From Vibrio owensii CAIM 1854 = LMG 25443 (lineage in GTDB: Bacteria > Pseudomonadota > Gammaproteobacteria > Enterobacterales > Vibrionaceae): DNA of 49,688 bases. Location: assembly GCF_000817815.1 (NCBI RefSeq), contig NZ_JPRD01000010.1, forward strand, positions 1-49,688, written 5' to 3'. Made by a program: the position numbers and the translations under genes. Shown here one piece after another: positions 26,189 to 36,040 of this stretch. Each line of letters starts with the position of its first letter. The first letter of the stretch is position 1. The notes under the pieces were generated by a model. That model was not told the origin of the DNA. It did no database searches and saw only the letters and a list, made by a program, of their open reading frames with translations.

Positions 26189-26519
26189 TTTGGGAACAGG
26201 AAATAAGTCGGGGCCAATTTTGCAAGATTTTGCACTAGGAAAATTAGATCTAAATCATGTATTGCTCGAGCTTATTGAATGATATGTCAAAAACCTGCTT
26301 TTTATCACGAAAATGGCGTGCTACACGTGATTATTGCTAATGAGTGGAATTAGAAAAACTTATCTGAAGCGGTTGGTGTATAAATTTTTCTCACCGCAAG
26401 CGTTTACCTTATAAAAATCAAATTAAACTAATGTGAATTGATGTTTGAAAAATAACTTTTTATTAATATAGGTGCACATAATGTTTGGCTTGATGGGGGA
26501 GTTGCCATTGATAAGACAG
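26189..26519. other. 331-bp intergenic region upstream of sdaC
   Basis: AT-rich sequence between sdaC and the Nudix gene. It must carry the sdaC promoter and the 3' end of the Nudix transcript. I see no gene and no regulator site that I would name. Confidence 0.4.
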
Positions 26520-27119
26520 TTAGTTAGAAATGATGTGTTTTTGCATCGATTCGATAATTTGTGCTGTCATTCCCCAGATAAAATGACGCTGGTAGGGGAT
26601 TGCAAACACGCGGTGACTTGTCTTTCTTAGGTTGAATTTTGTACTGTAAAGCTTCTCTGGGTTCAAAATATGGTTGGCTGGCACTTCAAAAACTTCCGCG
26701 ACTTCATTTTGGTCAATGCGAGTTGTGTAGTCTGGTGAAACGAAGGCCAAAAATGGCGTCACATTAAACTGGCTAATAGTAGGTAGCTTAGGTAACTGAC
26801 CAAAAACCTGTATATGCGTTTGGTGAATACCAATTTCTTCTTCTGCCTCTCTAAGAGCGGTATTGACCAAGGTGTGATCGTCATTCTCATATTTTCCTCC
26901 AGGGAAGCTGATCTGCCCCGGATGATGTCTCAGATGCTCGGCGCGCTTGGTCAAAATGACTTGAAGACCTTCTTCACGTTCAACAAATCCAATCAAGACA
27001 GCGGCATCTCGTAAGGTATTTTCTTTGAGGTGAGCTAAGCGCCCAAGAGACTCACGGTGATAGCCCGTTGGCAGTTGCAGTTGGAAGTTCTGTAACAGTG
27101 TTGATTTATCGATGACCAA
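26520..27119 (-). CDS. CoA pyrophosphatase (Nudix hydrolase, NudL-like)
   Basis: A Nudix enzyme that probably splits coenzyme A and its derivatives into phosphopantetheine and 3',5'-ADP. The Nudix box reads G-x5-E-x7-REAEEEIGI within FPGGKYENDDHTLVNTALRE, preceded by the NudL-type stretch LTKRAEHLRHHPGQISFPGG. I chose a TTG start at 27119, with AAGGA 7 bases upstream, because it gives 199 residues, near the NudL length. The reading frame is open to 27203, which would add 28 residues without family character. It is divergent from hnoX with a short gap. Substrate assignment is from the family. Confidence 0.82.
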   Translation of the reverse strand: MVIDKSTLLQNFQLQLPTGYHRESLGRLAHLKENTLRDAAVLIGFVEREEGLQVILTKRAEHLRHHPGQISFPGGKYENDDHTLVNTALREAEEEIGIHQTHIQVFGQLPKLPTISQFNVTPFLAFVSPDYTTRIDQNEVAEVFEVPANHILNPEKLYSTKFNLRKTSHRVFAIPYQRHFIWGMTAQIIESMQKHIISN

Positions 27120-27243
27120 AGTGAAATCCTTATCCCCAAGTTGAGTGTGCTTTTGATGGCGTTGTGCGCATATTAATTTGAAACTTATAGAGTTATACAC
27201 CATTCTTTATTTTAAGACGTCACTATAAGGTTAGTTGAAGACG

Positions 27244-27783
27244 ATGAAAGGGATAATTTTCACAGAGTTCATGGAGTTAGTGGAGGACAAGTTTGGTCTG
27301 GAAGTGCTTGACCAAGTCTTGGACCTGTCTAACGATGAAGGTATTTACACCTCGGTAGGCAGTTATGACCACCGAGACCTTGTTAAGTTGATCGTTAACC
27401 TCAGCAAAGTATCTGACATTCCGCCAGAAAAGCTTCAAGAAGTGTTTGGTGAGTGTGTATTTCAAAATCTACTTAAGTCCATTCCAAACCATGCCAGTCT
27501 TCAACAGTGCACCACCACGTTCCAATTTGTGCGCCATGTAGAAGACTTTATTCATGTCGAAGTGAAAAAGCTTTACCCAGACGCCAATCCACCGCAGTTT
27601 GATTTTATTAATGAAACAGAATCAGAAATGGTGTTTGATTATCGAAGCGCACGTTGCATGGCGCATGTTTGTGTCGGTCTGATACAAGGTTGTGCGAACC
27701 ACTTCAATGAGAGTGTCGTTGTTAAACATCAAAACCAATCGGATGACGGAAGCCAAGTACGTTTTTGGCTGGAGGCTCAATAA
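27244..27783 (+). CDS. H-NOX heme nitric-oxide-binding protein
   Basis: A 179-residue soluble heme protein that binds nitric oxide. The proximal heme ligand is His104 in FIHVEVKKLYPDANPPQF, and the porphyrin-binding YxSxR motif is YRSAR (133-137). The N terminus MKGIIFTEFMELVEDKFG is typical. An in-frame TTG at 27235 with AAGG upstream would add three residues; I prefer the ATG. The stop codon is 6 bases from the start of the histidine kinase gene, so the two form one operon. In V. harveyi and V. parahaemolyticus the equivalent pair acts as an NO sensor in which H-NOX controls the kinase's activity. That role is established knowledge transferred by gene order and sequence. Confidence 0.95.
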   Translation: MKGIIFTEFMELVEDKFGLEVLDQVLDLSNDEGIYTSVGSYDHRDLVKLIVNLSKVSDIPPEKLQEVFGECVFQNLLKSIPNHASLQQCTTTFQFVRHVEDFIHVEVKKLYPDANPPQFDFINETESEMVFDYRSARCMAHVCVGLIQGCANHFNESVVVKHQNQSDDGSQVRFWLEAQ

Positions 27784-27789
27784 GGCAAT

Positions 27790-29490
27790 ATGACGGGAAG
27801 TTCCTCACTAGAAAGGAAACTCAAACGAGAAGTCGCGTCACGAAAAGCGGCAGAAACACTGTTAGAGCAAAAGAGCTTAGAGCTGTATGAGTCCAATCAG
27901 CAACTGAGCGTCGCATTGAAAAAACTCGAGATGAAGTCTGAGAACGACTTACGTAAATTCGAGTTTGAAGAACAAATCGATGCAACGCTGATCAAGTTTG
28001 GACGAACGTTCCTTTCTAGCACCTTTGACGAGACCATGATTGCCAGTTTCTTGGAGCAACTGACATCAAACTCGGTGGTTTCCGGTGCCTACTTATCTTT
28101 GAGCCAAGAGCATCTCTCATCGTTGCGTCGCCATCAGTTTGGCCATCTCGTGCTCGCTCATGAAAACGCGATACAAACCAAGCCTCATTGGATAGATAAT
28201 CGCCTCTATTTACCGATCATTATTGACTCAGCGATCTTGGGTGAGCTGATCTTTTCTGTCGCTCTTGATCAAGTCGATCAAGAGTTCACTTCCAAACAAA
28301 TGGTGTTGGTTTCCGATCTAGTGCACGGGGTTATCAGCCGACATTTGAGCTTAGAGCGAGAGGTCGAGCTGCGTAAGCGGGCAGAAGCGTCTGAGAAAGC
28401 AACCAAAGAATTTGTCGCGATGATCAACCACGAACTCCGTACTCCGTTAAACGGCGTTTTGGGTAGTGCAGAGTTGCTGAGCAAAACCGAGCTGGGGGAT
28501 GAACAGCAACAATACCTTGGTAACTTGATTCAATCCGGTGATTTACTTCGTGTCATCATCAATGATTTGCTCGATTTCAGTAAAATGAACGCAGGTATGA
28601 TGGAAATCATCGATAAAGTTTTTGCTTGGAAGGACTTAGAGAATGCATTAACCGGTGTGTTTGCTGCGAAAGCGGCGGAAAAACGCATTCATTTTTCGAT
28701 CGACAAAAAGCTCGGTATTCCAGAATTTCTTGTGGGTGACTTCGAACGCATCACCCAAATTTTAGTGAACCTAATAGGTAACGCGATTAAGTTCACTCAT
28801 CTCGGTGGCGTGGTTCTACGCGTCGAGTGGGTCGATGGTTATGCGCATTTCGAAGTGGAAGACACAGGCATTGGTATTCCTTTAGAGGCGCAGAAAGCGC
28901 TGTTTGACCCTTTTGTACAAGCTGACCGTTCCACGAAGCGAAGCTTTGAAGGCTCTGGTTTAGGTTTGGCAATCTGCAAGAACTTAGTCGATTTGATGGA
29001 TGGTGAAATCAGTTTCGTCAGTGAGCCACGCAAAGGCACTACTTTTAAAGTTGTTGTGCCGCTCGAACAAGGCGAAGCACAGGGAAGGGCCGCAGGTGAC
29101 GTGTCTGTCGGTAAATATATCGAACTGGCAGGACGCTCGGTGCTGGTGGTAGACGACATTCGTATGAACCAAGTGATCGTCACGCAAATGCTCAAAAAGC
29201 TCGATATCAAACCAGATTTAAAAAACAACGGCCTAGAAGCGCTCGACGCGGTAAAAGAGAAAGAGTACGAGCTAATATTTATGGATTGTCGTATGCCAGA
29301 AATGGACGGTTATGAAGCGACGGTACATTTGCGCGAAGACGGCTTCACGAAGCCAATCATTGCGCTGACTGCAGGAACAACCCTAGAAGAGAGACAAAAG
29401 TGCATTGAATCGGGCATGGATGACATTCTCACCAAGCCTTACACCGCTGCTGATATAGAACAAATCATGTGTAAGTGGCTCGACGAATGA
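27790..29490 (+). CDS. H-NOX-associated hybrid sensor histidine kinase
   Basis: A 566-residue cytoplasmic kinase without membrane segments. An N-terminal coiled coil (about 5-60) and an unassigned sensory region (60-200) precede the HisKA domain, whose phospho-accepting His214 is in INHELRTPLNG. The ATPase domain has NLIGNAIKFTH, DTGIGIP and GSGLGLAI. A receiver domain ends the protein, with Asp499 in FMDCRMPEMDG and the conserved TKP lysine. It fits the kinase called HqsK or HnoK in vibrios, which feeds NO information into the quorum-sensing phosphorelay through LuxU; the lack of an Hpt domain here agrees with that. AAGG lies 5 bases before the ATG. Confidence 0.92.
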   Translation: MTGSSSLERKLKREVASRKAAETLLEQKSLELYESNQQLSVALKKLEMKSENDLRKFEFEEQIDATLIKFGRTFLSSTFDETMIASFLEQLTSNSVVSGAYLSLSQEHLSSLRRHQFGHLVLAHENAIQTKPHWIDNRLYLPIIIDSAILGELIFSVALDQVDQEFTSKQMVLVSDLVHGVISRHLSLEREVELRKRAEASEKATKEFVAMINHELRTPLNGVLGSAELLSKTELGDEQQQYLGNLIQSGDLLRVIINDLLDFSKMNAGMMEIIDKVFAWKDLENALTGVFAAKAAEKRIHFSIDKKLGIPEFLVGDFERITQILVNLIGNAIKFTHLGGVVLRVEWVDGYAHFEVEDTGIGIPLEAQKALFDPFVQADRSTKRSFEGSGLGLAICKNLVDLMDGEISFVSEPRKGTTFKVVVPLEQGEAQGRAAGDVSVGKYIELAGRSVLVVDDIRMNQVIVTQMLKKLDIKPDLKNNGLEALDAVKEKEYELIFMDCRMPEMDGYEATVHLREDGFTKPIIALTAGTTLEERQKCIESGMDDILTKPYTAADIEQIMCKWLDE

Positions 29491-29530
29491 TGCACAAGTC
29501 CTCTTGATCAGCGACAAACAATGCTTAGCA

Positions 29531-29565
29531 AAAACGGCTCTGTTATTACTACAGAGCCGTTTTTC
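29531..29565. terminator. Bidirectional terminator between the kinase gene and pabB
   Basis: AAAACGGCTCTGT and its exact complement form a 13-bp stem around a 7-base loop, with A and T flanks, between convergent genes. Confidence 0.85.
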
Positions 29566-29588
29566 TGAGTACTTAAAAGCGCTTTAAG

Positions 29589-30959
29589 TTACTTCAGCGC
29601 CGGTAAGATCTTAGACAGCTTATCTAGCGTCTCTTGATATTCTGCTGCGCAATCACTGTCTGCTACGACGCCGCCGCCAGCCCAAGCGTAGAGCTTGTTA
29701 TCTTCCGCAACCAGAGTACGAATCGTGATGCTGGTATCCATACGACCATGACGCGAGATATAACCGATACTGCCACAATATGCGCTGCGACGATGTGGTT
29801 CTAATTCTTCGATGACTTGCATTGCACGTACCTTTGGCGCGCCAGTAATTGAACCGCCCGGAAAGCAAGCTCGAAGCAGGTCGGCTGCGCTGTATTGTGT
29901 ATCCAAATCGGCACGGATGGTACTAACTAAGTGATGTACCGCAGGGAAGCTTTCAATATCAAATAGCTTTGGCACATGAACGCTGCCCGGTGACGCGACG
30001 CGGCCAATGTCATTACGCAACAAGTCGACGATCATCAGGTTTTCGGCCTGATCTTTTTCTGCCGTCTGCAAATCATGGGCGTTGGCTTGGTCGAGCTCTG
30101 TATTTTGACTACGTGGACGTGTGCCTTTGATTGGCTTGGTTTCAATGACGTTGTCTTTCAGCTCCAAAAAACGCTCTGGTGAAACGCTTATGATTGCTGA
30201 ATTAGGCATACGAATAAACGCAGAGAAAGGGGCTTGGTTCGCCGCTTCTAGTTTTGTGTAAGCTTGCCACTCGCTTCCTTGATAAGGGGCGTTAAAACGT
30301 TGGGCTAAGTTAATTTGGTAACAGTCACCACTCAACAAATATTCTTGAACACGGTCAAAACGTGAAGCGTAAGACGCTTGCGTCATGTTCGATTGCCAAT
30401 CGCCAATCAACTTAAAGTCTTCAACATCAGCTGGAGATTGTGAATTAAGCCATTGCAACGCTTGCTCAATGTTTTGGCCTACAAGACAAGCTTTTTCTAG
30501 TTTGTGGTCTACCACCAATGCCCATTCATACAATCCAACAGCCATGTCTGGCGTTTGAAGGTCTTTAGTTGCAAGTTCTGGCATAGATTCTACACGGCGG
30601 CCCAGGTCGTAACTGAAATAACCCAGCGCACCGCCGACAAACGGTAGATCCCAATCTGCGCCCAACTCAAGGTTTGGCAAAAGCTGTTGTTGGAGCTCGT
30701 CTAATAGCGAGAACGGGTCATCTTGAGAGACGTATTCTTGCGTGTCTGTTTTGATTTGCGTATCGCCAGCGATGGTCTCTAGCGTTGCGATTGGATTGGC
30801 GACCAATACATCAAATCGGCTGTCGATGTGCGTCTCAGAAGCGGAGCGTAAAAGCATCGCCCAAGGCTGCTGTTCGATACGAGAAAATAGGGAAATAGCG
30901 AGGTCGTTGGCGTAATCCAATGCCTTAAAATCAAGCAATTGCGTATCCATGTTGTTCAT
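29589..30959 (-). CDS. pabB: Aminodeoxychorismate synthase component I
   Basis: A 456-residue chorismate-using enzyme that, with the PabA glutaminase, makes 4-amino-4-deoxychorismate for folate synthesis. The C-terminal catalytic domain has SVSPERFLEL, the signature KPIKGTRPR with the PabB-type lysine, VDLLRNDIGRV, and PGGSITGAPKVRAMQVIEEL. Anthranilate synthase TrpE has a different residue at the KGT position, so PabB is the better call. Three start codons are close together (TTG 30977, ATG 30959, ATG 30950), and none has a clear ribosome site. The middle one is used. Confidence 0.88.
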   Translation of the reverse strand: MNNMDTQLLDFKALDYANDLAISLFSRIEQQPWAMLLRSASETHIDSRFDVLVANPIATLETIAGDTQIKTDTQEYVSQDDPFSLLDELQQQLLPNLELGADWDLPFVGGALGYFSYDLGRRVESMPELATKDLQTPDMAVGLYEWALVVDHKLEKACLVGQNIEQALQWLNSQSPADVEDFKLIGDWQSNMTQASYASRFDRVQEYLLSGDCYQINLAQRFNAPYQGSEWQAYTKLEAANQAPFSAFIRMPNSAIISVSPERFLELKDNVIETKPIKGTRPRSQNTELDQANAHDLQTAEKDQAENLMIVDLLRNDIGRVASPGSVHVPKLFDIESFPAVHHLVSTIRADLDTQYSAADLLRACFPGGSITGAPKVRAMQVIEELEPHRRSAYCGSIGYISRHGRMDTSITIRTLVAEDNKLYAWAGGGVVADSDCAAEYQETLDKLSKILPALK

Positions 30960-30977
30960 TTGTTTAAATTGTGACAA

Positions 30978-31480
30978 AGAGTTCGTTCACTGCATGGCAT
31001 GTCATGGGCAGCAAGAGTATCATAAACGCCACTATACCCAAATAATCTCTAGATACATGATTCAGCGAGAATGATTTGGTTTGCATACGCGACGACGATT
31101 TGCATGTTTTAGTGGGTCTAAATCAAGAATCGTCAACACTGTATGCGAGCCAAAGCAACTCGCCCTTCGGGAGCAAGCCACTGCTTTAAGAGTACTTTGC
31201 GTTTGAACTTTCGTAAGTGTTTTACAACGATTCACTAACTGAGTTCTCTAAGTGGCGCCGCTATGAACTTGTATATGGGGGTTATTTGGATATAGCGCCA
31301 AACTACCTCTATACAAAGGCTTTGAGGTGGTTTTACTATATGAGAAGGCGACTTCAATAACTCGTGTGTCGATATCAGCCGTTCGACAATTGTTTACATA
31401 AAACGAAGCTCATTTAAGGGCAATAAGCTCAACAAACACGACAGAAGCCAAGCCAATAATGGAAGCAAAGCATAACAATA
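30978..31480. other. About 500-bp region upstream of fumA
   Basis: No protein gene is seen. Its main content is the repeat-flanked segment at 31033-31295. The rest should include the pabB and fumA promoters. Confidence 0.45.
31033..31295. repeat. Possible MITE with imperfect terminal inverted repeats
   Basis: TATACCCAAATAA at the left is matched by TTATTTGGATATA at the right (12 of 13 complementary), so the segment has TA at each outer end followed by inverted repeats. The inside has no reading frame but contains CGCCCTTCGGGAGC and other short stems. TA ends plus terminal repeats without a gene suggest a non-autonomous element; this needs a multi-copy check. Confidence 0.45.
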
Positions 31481-31492
31481 ATGAGGCATGCA

Positions 31493-33010
31493 ATGACGGT
31501 AATACGCACGCAGGATGTCATCAGCAGTGTTGCTGATGCGCTACAGTATATTTCTTACTACCACCCGCTAGACTTTGTTCAAGCCCTTGAAAAAGCCTAC
31601 CACCGTGAAGAGAGCCAAGCAGCGAAAGACGCTATCGCTCAGATCCTAATTAACTCCCGTATGTCGGCAGAAGGCCATCGACCGATTTGTCAGGACACAG
31701 GCATCGTGACTTGTTTCGTGAACATCGGTATGGACGTTCAATGGGATTCGACCGACATGACGGTTCAGCAAATGGTGGATGAAGGCGTTCGACAGGCTTA
31801 CACGAATCCGGATAACCCATTGCGTGCCTCGGTTCTGATGGACCCTGCGGGCAAGCGAATCAATACCAAAGACAACACGCCAGCAGTTGTGCACATCAAT
31901 ATGGTGCCAGGCGATAAAGTCGAAATCCAAATCGCGGCGAAAGGCGGCGGCTCTGAAAACAAAACCAAGATGGTGATGCTAAACCCATCTGACGACATTG
32001 CAGAATGGGTAGAGAAAACCCTACCAGCAATGGGCGCAGGTTGGTGTCCACCGGGCATGCTTGGCATTGGTATCGGCGGTACCGCTGAAAAAGCTGCGGT
32101 ATTGGCAAAAGAATCTCTGATGGGACACGTTGATATTCAAGACTTGATTGATCGTGGCCCTCAAAACGCAGAAGAAGAGCTTCGTCTTGATATTTTCAAT
32201 CGCGTGAATAAGCTGGGTATCGGTGCGCAAGGCCTAGGCGGTTTAACAACGGTTGTTGATGTGAAGATTAAAACCGCGCCAACGCATGCTGCTTCTAAGC
32301 CAGTGTGTTTAATTCCGAACTGTGCGGCAACGCGCCACGTTCACTTCACACTTGATGGAAATGGTCCAGCAGAGCTAACGCCACCTAAGTTAGAAGATTG
32401 GCCAGACATCACTTGGGAAGCGGGCGCGAATACTCGTCGTGTGAACTTAGACACAGTGACCAAAGAAGATGTTCAAGAGTGGAAAACCGGTGAAACGGTA
32501 CTGCTATCTGGCAAGATTCTAACTGGTCGTGATGCGGCACATAAACGTATCCAAGGCATGCTAGAAGCGGGTGAAGGTTTACCTGCTGGCGTTGATTTCA
32601 AGGGTAAGTTCATTTATTACGTTGGCCCTGTTGATGCCGTCGGTGATGAGGCAGTAGGTCCTGCAGGTCCCACAACCTCAACTCGTATGGATAAGTTCAC
32701 AGACATGATGTTAGAAGAAACTGGCATTATGGGCATGATCGGTAAAGCAGAGCGCGGTCCAGCAACGGTTGAATCTATCAAGAACCATAAAGCGGTTTAC
32801 TTAATGGCAGTTGGCGGGGCGGCGTACCTCGTTGCTAAAGCGATTAAGAAAGCTCGCGTGGTGGCATTCGAAGACCTAGGCATGGAAGCGATTTACGAGT
32901 TTGAAGTTGAAGACATGCCGGTAACGGTTGCTGTGGATTCAAATGGCGCGAACGCTCACCAAATTGGTCCGGATACTTGGAAAGTGAAAATCCAAGAGAT
33001 GGAAGCGTAA
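31493..33010 (+). CDS. fumA: Class I fumarate hydratase (iron-sulfur)
   Basis: A 505-residue cytoplasmic TCA-cycle enzyme converting fumarate to L-malate with an oxygen-sensitive 4Fe-4S cluster. The N-terminal alpha domain has RPICQDTGIVTCFVNIG, the second cluster cysteine is in CLIPNCAATRHVHFTLDG, and the C-terminal beta domain has GPVDAVGDEAVGPAGPTTST. I chose the ATG at 31493, which has GAGG 6 bases upstream; the in-frame ATG at 31481 lacks such a site. It belongs to the FumA/FumB group rather than heat-stable FumC. The terminator at 33086-33112 follows. Confidence 0.92.
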   Translation: MTVIRTQDVISSVADALQYISYYHPLDFVQALEKAYHREESQAAKDAIAQILINSRMSAEGHRPICQDTGIVTCFVNIGMDVQWDSTDMTVQQMVDEGVRQAYTNPDNPLRASVLMDPAGKRINTKDNTPAVVHINMVPGDKVEIQIAAKGGGSENKTKMVMLNPSDDIAEWVEKTLPAMGAGWCPPGMLGIGIGGTAEKAAVLAKESLMGHVDIQDLIDRGPQNAEEELRLDIFNRVNKLGIGAQGLGGLTTVVDVKIKTAPTHAASKPVCLIPNCAATRHVHFTLDGNGPAELTPPKLEDWPDITWEAGANTRRVNLDTVTKEDVQEWKTGETVLLSGKILTGRDAAHKRIQGMLEAGEGLPAGVDFKGKFIYYVGPVDAVGDEAVGPAGPTTSTRMDKFTDMMLEETGIMGMIGKAERGPATVESIKNHKAVYLMAVGGAAYLVAKAIKKARVVAFEDLGMEAIYEFEVEDMPVTVAVDSNGANAHQIGPDTWKVKIQEMEA

Positions 33011-33085
33011 TCGACTTGGTCATCATTCGAACGTCTCAATTGAGAGAATGTGACAAAGTGCTGATTTACCTAGCAAACATTTGAC

Positions 33086-33112
33086 AAAAGTGCAGCGAAA
33101 GCTGCACTTTTT
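33086..33112 (+). terminator. Intrinsic terminator of fumA
   Basis: AAAAGTGCAGC and GCTGCACTTTTT flank a GAAA tetraloop, a very stable arrangement, 75 bases after the fumA stop codon. Confidence 0.88.
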
Positions 33113-33184
33113 GTCTATATAATCAAATATAAACTTATAGGCATAGCAAATCTCACTGTTATGCTGACATGATTAGGAGACGGC

Positions 33185-33370
33185 ATGCCTCGTTTTATTC
33201 AAATTCTACAAATAGTTCTTGCTGTTGTGATCGGTAGCTTTGTTGGCTACGACTTGATTCTTCACGGCATCAGTATCTTCGATGAAAAATACGTCACCAT
33301 CACTTGTGTGTTATGGCTGATTCTGGAAGTTTGCCTATTCGTTATCTACAAGTTGATTGAAGACGATTAG
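33185..33370 (+). CDS. Small inner-membrane protein
   Basis: A 61-residue protein consisting mostly of two hydrophobic helices, about 7-24 (ILQIVLAVVIGSFVGYDLIL) and 37-56 (TITCVLWLILEVCLFVIYKL), with an acidic C terminus (EDD). TAGGAG precedes the ATG by about 8 bases. It has its own terminator and lies between fumA and ycjX. No family is recognised and its function is unknown. Confidence 0.75.
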   Translation: MPRFIQILQIVLAVVIGSFVGYDLILHGISIFDEKYVTITCVLWLILEVCLFVIYKLIEDD

Positions 33371-33397
33371 ACTTCACGTAAAGACATTAAGATCTCT

Positions 33398-33426
33398 AAG
33401 CCTCTGAAATTCTCAGGGGCTTTTTC
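33398..33426 (+). terminator. Intrinsic terminator of the small membrane protein gene
   Basis: AAGCCTCTGA and TCAGGGGCTT make a 10-bp stem (one G-U), followed by TTTCG. Confidence 0.75.
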
Positions 33427-33526
33427 GTTTTTGGAAATAGGTTTTGCAGTGAATACTTTGTTCATCTTTGATTAAGGTTGGTAAAATTACACTGCGTAGC
33501 AAGAATTGATGAGATAAATAAAAACG

Positions 33527-34903
33527 ATGAAAAGAATAACACAAGAAGTGAATGACTTTATTAGCCGTGGCATGGACTCTAATGTCCGTATCGCCGTAAC
33601 GGGATTATCGCGTGCGGGTAAAACCGCGTTTATTACTTCTCTGGTTAATCAATTGCTGCATACCGCTACTCACGACAATTTGCCGTTGCTTAATGCCGCG
33701 CGCGACAAACGTTTAATTGGTGCTAAACGTGAGCCTCAATCCAATATGATGGTTCCACGTTTTGCTTACGATGATGCGATGAACCAAATTCATGCCACGC
33801 CACCACAATGGCCAGTACCGACCCGCGACGTGAGCGAGATACGACTGGCACTGAAATACAAGCCAAACAAAACCACCAAAAAGCTGCTGAGTAAAACCGC
33901 CGTGTTGAATGTCGATATCATCGACTATCCGGGTGAGTGGTTATTGGATTTGCCTTTGCTCGATATGGATTTCGCGACGTGGTCACAGACCCAATTTGAC
34001 GCGTTAAAAGGGCAGCGTAGTGAGCTTGCTGCCGACTGGCTGGCAGAGCTAGATGCATTGGATTTAGCTGCGGAATTGAATGAAAAGCAGCTAGAAAAAG
34101 TCGCTAAAAGTTACACTGACTATTTGCATGCTTGCAAAGACAGCGGTTTACATTGGGTTCAGCCGGGTCGTTTCGTCTTACCGGGTGAACTTGAAGGGGC
34201 GCCAGTATTACAGTTCTTCCCATGTCGATTTGATACCGATGTGAAACCTGCCAAGGGTAGCAACTTGGCAATGTTGGAAGCGCGTTATCACGAGTATCAG
34301 CAGAAGGTGGTTAAGGCGTTCTATAAGCATCACTTTGCTACGTTTGACCGCCAAATCGTGTTGGTAGATTGCTTACAACCGCTAAATGCCGGTGATGAAG
34401 CCTTTTACGATATGCGCCAAGCGCTTGAACAGATCATGCACAGCTTCCGATATGGTCGAAGTAGTTTCTTGCGCCGTTTGTTCTCGCCAAAGATCGACAG
34501 AGTATTATTTGCTGCGACAAAAGCCGACCACGTGACGCCAGATCAACATCCGCATTTGGTCTCTCTGCTTCAACAGATGGTGCATCCTGCGTGGCAGACC
34601 GCAGCGTACGAGAACATAGAAATGAGCTGTATGAGCATCGCTTCGATTCAGGCGACGACTTCCGGCTTTATTGCTTCGGGAGATAAGACCGTGCCAGCTT
34701 TGCAAGGTACAACGCTTGAAGGGGAGTCGATAACGATGTTCCCCGGTGAAGTGCCGAAGAAGTTACCTAACGCGGCTTATTGGCAAAACAGTGGCTTTGA
34801 TTTTACTTCTTTCCGACCAATGCCATCAGAGACTGACGAGCCGATGAAACATATTCGCCTCGATAAAGCATTGGAATACCTATTGGGAGACAAATTGAAA
34901 TGA
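33527..34903 (+). CDS. ycjX: YcjX-family P-loop GTPase
   Basis: A 458-residue protein matching E. coli YcjX over its whole length: the P-loop [19 protein letters not shown] near residue 25, [25 protein letters not shown] (Walker B/G3-like), [28 protein letters not shown], and [17 protein letters not shown], where TKAD serves as the guanine-specificity motif. It belongs to a stress-associated family in Proteobacteria whose exact role is unclear. It overlaps ycjF by the 4-base ATGA, so the two are translationally coupled, and tyrR follows as in enterobacteria. Confidence 0.92.
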   Translation: MKRITQEVNDFISRGMDSNVRIAVTGLSRAGKTAFITSLVNQLLHTATHDNLPLLNAARDKRLIGAKREPQSNMMVPRFAYDDAMNQIHATPPQWPVPTRDVSEIRLALKYKPNKTTKKLLSKTAVLNVDIIDYPGEWLLDLPLLDMDFATWSQTQFDALKGQRSELAADWLAELDALDLAAELNEKQLEKVAKSYTDYLHACKDSGLHWVQPGRFVLPGELEGAPVLQFFPCRFDTDVKPAKGSNLAMLEARYHEYQQKVVKAFYKHHFATFDRQIVLVDCLQPLNAGDEAFYDMRQALEQIMHSFRYGRSSFLRRLFSPKIDRVLFAATKADHVTPDQHPHLVSLLQQMVHPAWQTAAYENIEMSCMSIASIQATTSGFIASGDKTVPALQGTTLEGESITMFPGEVPKKLPNAAYWQNSGFDFTSFRPMPSETDEPMKHIRLDKALEYLLGDKLK

Positions 34904-35940
34904 GCGAATTAAAACAAAAACAAGTCTTCTCAGAAAAAACGATGTACGGAGATGAAGAGAGTGTTTCTCCTGAGTTGACGGCTCAAAAGACGTTTTCAGA
35001 AAAAGAAACCTTCGTACCTGTCGCGATTGAAGAGCAACAGGAAGAAACCGAACAAGAATTGCAGCTCGAACAGGTCATCCGTCCGAAATCGGGTCGCAAA
35101 TGGCTGACAACGGGTCTCTTTGCCACCTTTGCCGGTTTAGTCGGTTGGCAAGCGGTCGATTCTGTCGTTACCGCAGTACAAACTGCCGATTGGTTAGCGC
35201 TAAGTTGGGCTGGCTTTATCGCTACCATTGCCTCTTTTGGTTTGGGCGCGCTAGGCAAAGAGTTATGGAAGCTGCGCAAACTTCGTAACCACTTTAGTGT
35301 GCAAGAAGAGAGTGAAGCGCTTATCGATAGCCAAAGTGTCGGCAAGGGTAAAGCATTCTGTGAAAAGGTAGCAGAGCAAAGCGGGGTACTGGCAGAAAAC
35401 CCTGGCTTTGATCGTTGGAAAAACAGCGTGAATCCTGCTCATAGCGATGCAGAAATCCTTGAGATGTACGATTCTATGGTTGTCAGTCAGCAAGACAAAC
35501 TTGCAACCAAAATTGTTTCTCAGCACGCTACTGAGTCCGCCGCTTTGGTGGCAGTCAGCCCCCTAGCTGCTGCTGATATGTTGCTGGTGGCATGGCGTAA
35601 CTTCAAAATGATCGACAACCTTTCTAAAGTGTATGGCGTTGAATTAGGTTACGCTTCTCGCATCAAGCTATTGCGAGCTGTGTTCGTGAATATGGCGGCA
35701 GCGGGTGCGAGTGAACTCGCTATTGATGCCAGCATGGATTTGATGTCGATGGATCTCGCTGGGAAAATCTCCGCGCGAGCAGGGCAGGGGTTAGGCGTGG
35801 GTATTTTGACTGCGCGTCTCGGCCTGAAATCCATGGCACTACTTCGTCCATTACCTTGGTATCCAGAGCGCCAAGTGAAACTCGGTGCCATTCGTAAAGA
35901 GGTAGTGGCGAAAGTTGCATCAATTACGATGAAACCGTAA
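34900..35940 (+). CDS. ycjF: YcjF, UPF0283/DUF697 inner-membrane protein
   Basis: A 346-residue protein with a charged, Glu/Gln-rich N terminus (about 1-65), two membrane helices (about 68-90 and 97-118; [20 protein letters not shown] and [20 protein letters not shown]), and a C-terminal DUF697-like domain ([40 protein letters not shown]). It starts within the ycjX stop codon. The pair is conserved next to tyrR and probably works together at the membrane; the molecular role is not known. Confidence 0.9.
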   Translation: MSELKQKQVFSEKTMYGDEESVSPELTAQKTFSEKETFVPVAIEEQQEETEQELQLEQVIRPKSGRKWLTTGLFATFAGLVGWQAVDSVVTAVQTADWLALSWAGFIATIASFGLGALGKELWKLRKLRNHFSVQEESEALIDSQSVGKGKAFCEKVAEQSGVLAENPGFDRWKNSVNPAHSDAEILEMYDSMVVSQQDKLATKIVSQHATESAALVAVSPLAAADMLLVAWRNFKMIDNLSKVYGVELGYASRIKLLRAVFVNMAAAGASELAIDASMDLMSMDLAGKISARAGQGLGVGILTARLGLKSMALLRPLPWYPERQVKLGAIRKEVVAKVASITMKP

Positions 35941-36000
35941 CCAATATCACCTTTGACGGTGAGGATTGCTTGACGCCATTCCAAGCTTGGTAGAAACTAC

Positions 36001-36018
36001 TGTCAACTTTTCCTGACA
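36001..36018. promoter_or_regulatory. TyrR-box-like palindrome upstream of tyrR
   Basis: TGTCAACTTTTCCTGACA resembles the TyrR box TGTAAA-N6-TTTACA: it keeps the outer TGT and ACA with the right 18-bp span and matches 9 of 12 defined positions. It lies 22 bp before the tyrR GTG start. E. coli tyrR is autoregulated, so this is a plausible autoregulatory site. The same bases form a 7-bp RNA stem. Confidence 0.4.
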
Positions 36019-36040
36019 GTTGTGAATTGGGATATTTTCA

